DNA from: JBCCRH01 sp039208045
Lineage (GTDB): Bacteria; Bacteroidota; Bacteroidia; Chitinophagales; Saprospiraceae
NCBI GenBank assembly: GCA_039208045.1
Contig: JBCCRH010000096.1
Span: 1-15,598, forward strand
Direction of reading: 5' to 3'
Length of the DNA stretch: 15,598 bases
Positions 14,965 through 15,598 of this stretch are shown piece after piece. Position 1 is the stretch's first letter, and every line of letters begins with the position of its first letter. The notes under the pieces are model-generated. The model was not told where the DNA came from, searched no databases, and saw nothing but the letters and a program-made list of their open reading frames with translations. The position numbers and the translations under genes are program-made.

Positions 14965-15598
14965 ATGCAGCCGATTGAACAACGTTTACAAGCGCAGCTA
15001 GATCATCGAAAATCGATTAATGCCTTTCGGACACTCCCGCAGCCGAGTGCACGCATTGATTTTTGCTCTAACGATTACCTGGGCTTTGCCAGGGATAGTG
15101 CTGAGTTATTCCAATTATCTGGTGCTCCTACTGGCGCTACTGGTTCTCGTCTTATTAGTGGTAACGCCCCTGCTTTTGAGCGATTGGAGCGCCGCTTAGC
15201 ACACTATTTCAATGCTCCAGCCGCGCTTTTGTTCAATTCGGGCTACTCGGCCAATATTGGCTTGATTGCTTGTATGGCTACTCGCCATGACACCATTCTC
15301 TATGATCAACTGGCTCATGCTTCTATTCGGGAGGGTTTGCTGCTCTCACCCGCTCGAACGTATAACTTTCGGCATAATGACTTGGTGCATTTAGAAGAGC
15401 GGCTGAGGAAAGCGCAGGGGAATCGATTTGTAATCGTAGAGAGTGTATATTCTATGGATGGCGATCAGGCACCCTTGCAGGAAATGGTAGATTTGTGCCA
15501 GCACTATCAAGCAGCGCTGGTAGTGGATGAGGCGCATGGTACGGGGGTATATGGTAAAAAAGGGGAAGGAGTAGTGGTAAAGCTGGGGTTAGAGGAGC
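14965..15598 (+). CDS. bioF: 8-amino-7-oxononanoate synthase / KBL-family acyltransferase, 5' part
   Basis: PLP-dependent alpha-oxoamine synthase, which condenses an acyl-CoA or acyl-ACP with an amino acid. In BioF this is pimeloyl thioester plus L-alanine, giving 8-amino-7-oxononanoate for biotin. The 211 visible codons run off the right edge. Signatures seen are FCSNDYLGFA (33-42), GATGSRLISGN (57-67), ALLFNSGYSANIG (87-99), the PLP-stacking His in QLAHAS (H118), ESVYSMDGD (159-167) and VVDEAHGTGVYG (186-197), with the PLP-binding Asp at 188 and His at 191. The PLP lysine lies beyond the window. The short N-terminus suits BioF better than serine palmitoyltransferase or glycine C-acetyltransferase, but those remain possible because no other biotin gene is visible. 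Confidence 0.82.
   Translation, partial: MQPIEQRLQAQLDHRKSINAFRTLPQPSARIDFCSNDYLGFARDSAELFQLSGAPTGATGSRLISGNAPAFERLERRLAHYFNAPAALLFNSGYSANIGLIACMATRHDTILYDQLAHASIREGLLLSPARTYNFRHNDLVHLEERLRKAQGNRFVIVESVYSMDGDQAPLQEMVDLCQHYQAALVVDEAHGTGVYGKKGEGVVVKLGLEE

Noticed and set aside
1..15598. CRISPR array, tRNA, rRNA, prophage or insertion sequence
   Set aside because: I saw no regularly spaced repeats, no tRNA-like cloverleaf with an acceptor end, and no transposase, integrase or phage gene.

Overview
The window looks like a chromosomal segment of a Bacteroidota bacterium, most likely a Saprospiria/Lewinella-type marine or activated-sludge lineage. This rests on the gene families present (paired M16 peptidases, BamA with a five-POTRA layout, secreted CotH-like proteins, a KBL-type acyltransferase), on TAnnTTTG-type -7 promoter boxes, and on A-rich leaders without strong Shine-Dalgarno sequences. 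I see no phage, transposase, CRISPR or RNA gene. Taxonomy below phylum is inference.

Layout. Positions 1-323 are non-coding: a nested imperfect palindrome (about 22-142), then a cytosine-rich, telomere-like tract (about 157-222) whose minus strand fits a G-quadruplex pattern. Next come two tandem M16 metallopeptidase genes (324-1649, catalytic; 1708-3795, non-catalytic with a LolA-like C-terminal extension). They probably form a secreted heterodimeric peptidase operon that ends at a very strong hairpin plus T-run (3812-3900). On the opposite strand lies a stand-alone bamA/Omp85 gene (3909-6437). Divergent from it runs a rightward cluster: an SPFH-SHOCT protein (6598-7596), a double zinc-ribbon protein with a C-terminal membrane anchor (7600-8712), a half-length asparaginase-domain protein (8749-9243) and a small two-helix membrane protein (9249-9473). 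The first two resemble the Bacillus subtilis YdjI/YdjG pair linked to PspA membrane-stress responses.

Two paralogous secreted CotH-kinase family genes follow (9663-11273 and 11429-13033), separated by an intrinsic terminator. The first carries Asn where the second carries Asp in the presumed catalytic NLDSY motif, so the pair may be a pseudokinase and a kinase. A YheT-like alpha/beta hydrolase (13058-14017) follows CotH2 closely and overlaps tail-to-tail by 4 bp with a DUF72/YecE-like gene on the minus strand (14014-14937). The last gene is the 5' part of a bioF/KBL-family PLP acyltransferase (14965 to the window edge). Its promoter box sits so close to the ATG that the mRNA may be leaderless.

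Overall the window is envelope-oriented: periplasmic or secreted proteolysis, outer-membrane protein assembly, a membrane-stress-like SPFH module and secreted kinase-like proteins, followed by housekeeping metabolism. The most interesting points are the CotH pseudokinase/kinase pair, the SPFH/zinc-ribbon/mini-asparaginase cluster, the cloverleaf-capable palindrome at 3812-3894 and the nested palindrome plus G-rich tract at the left edge.
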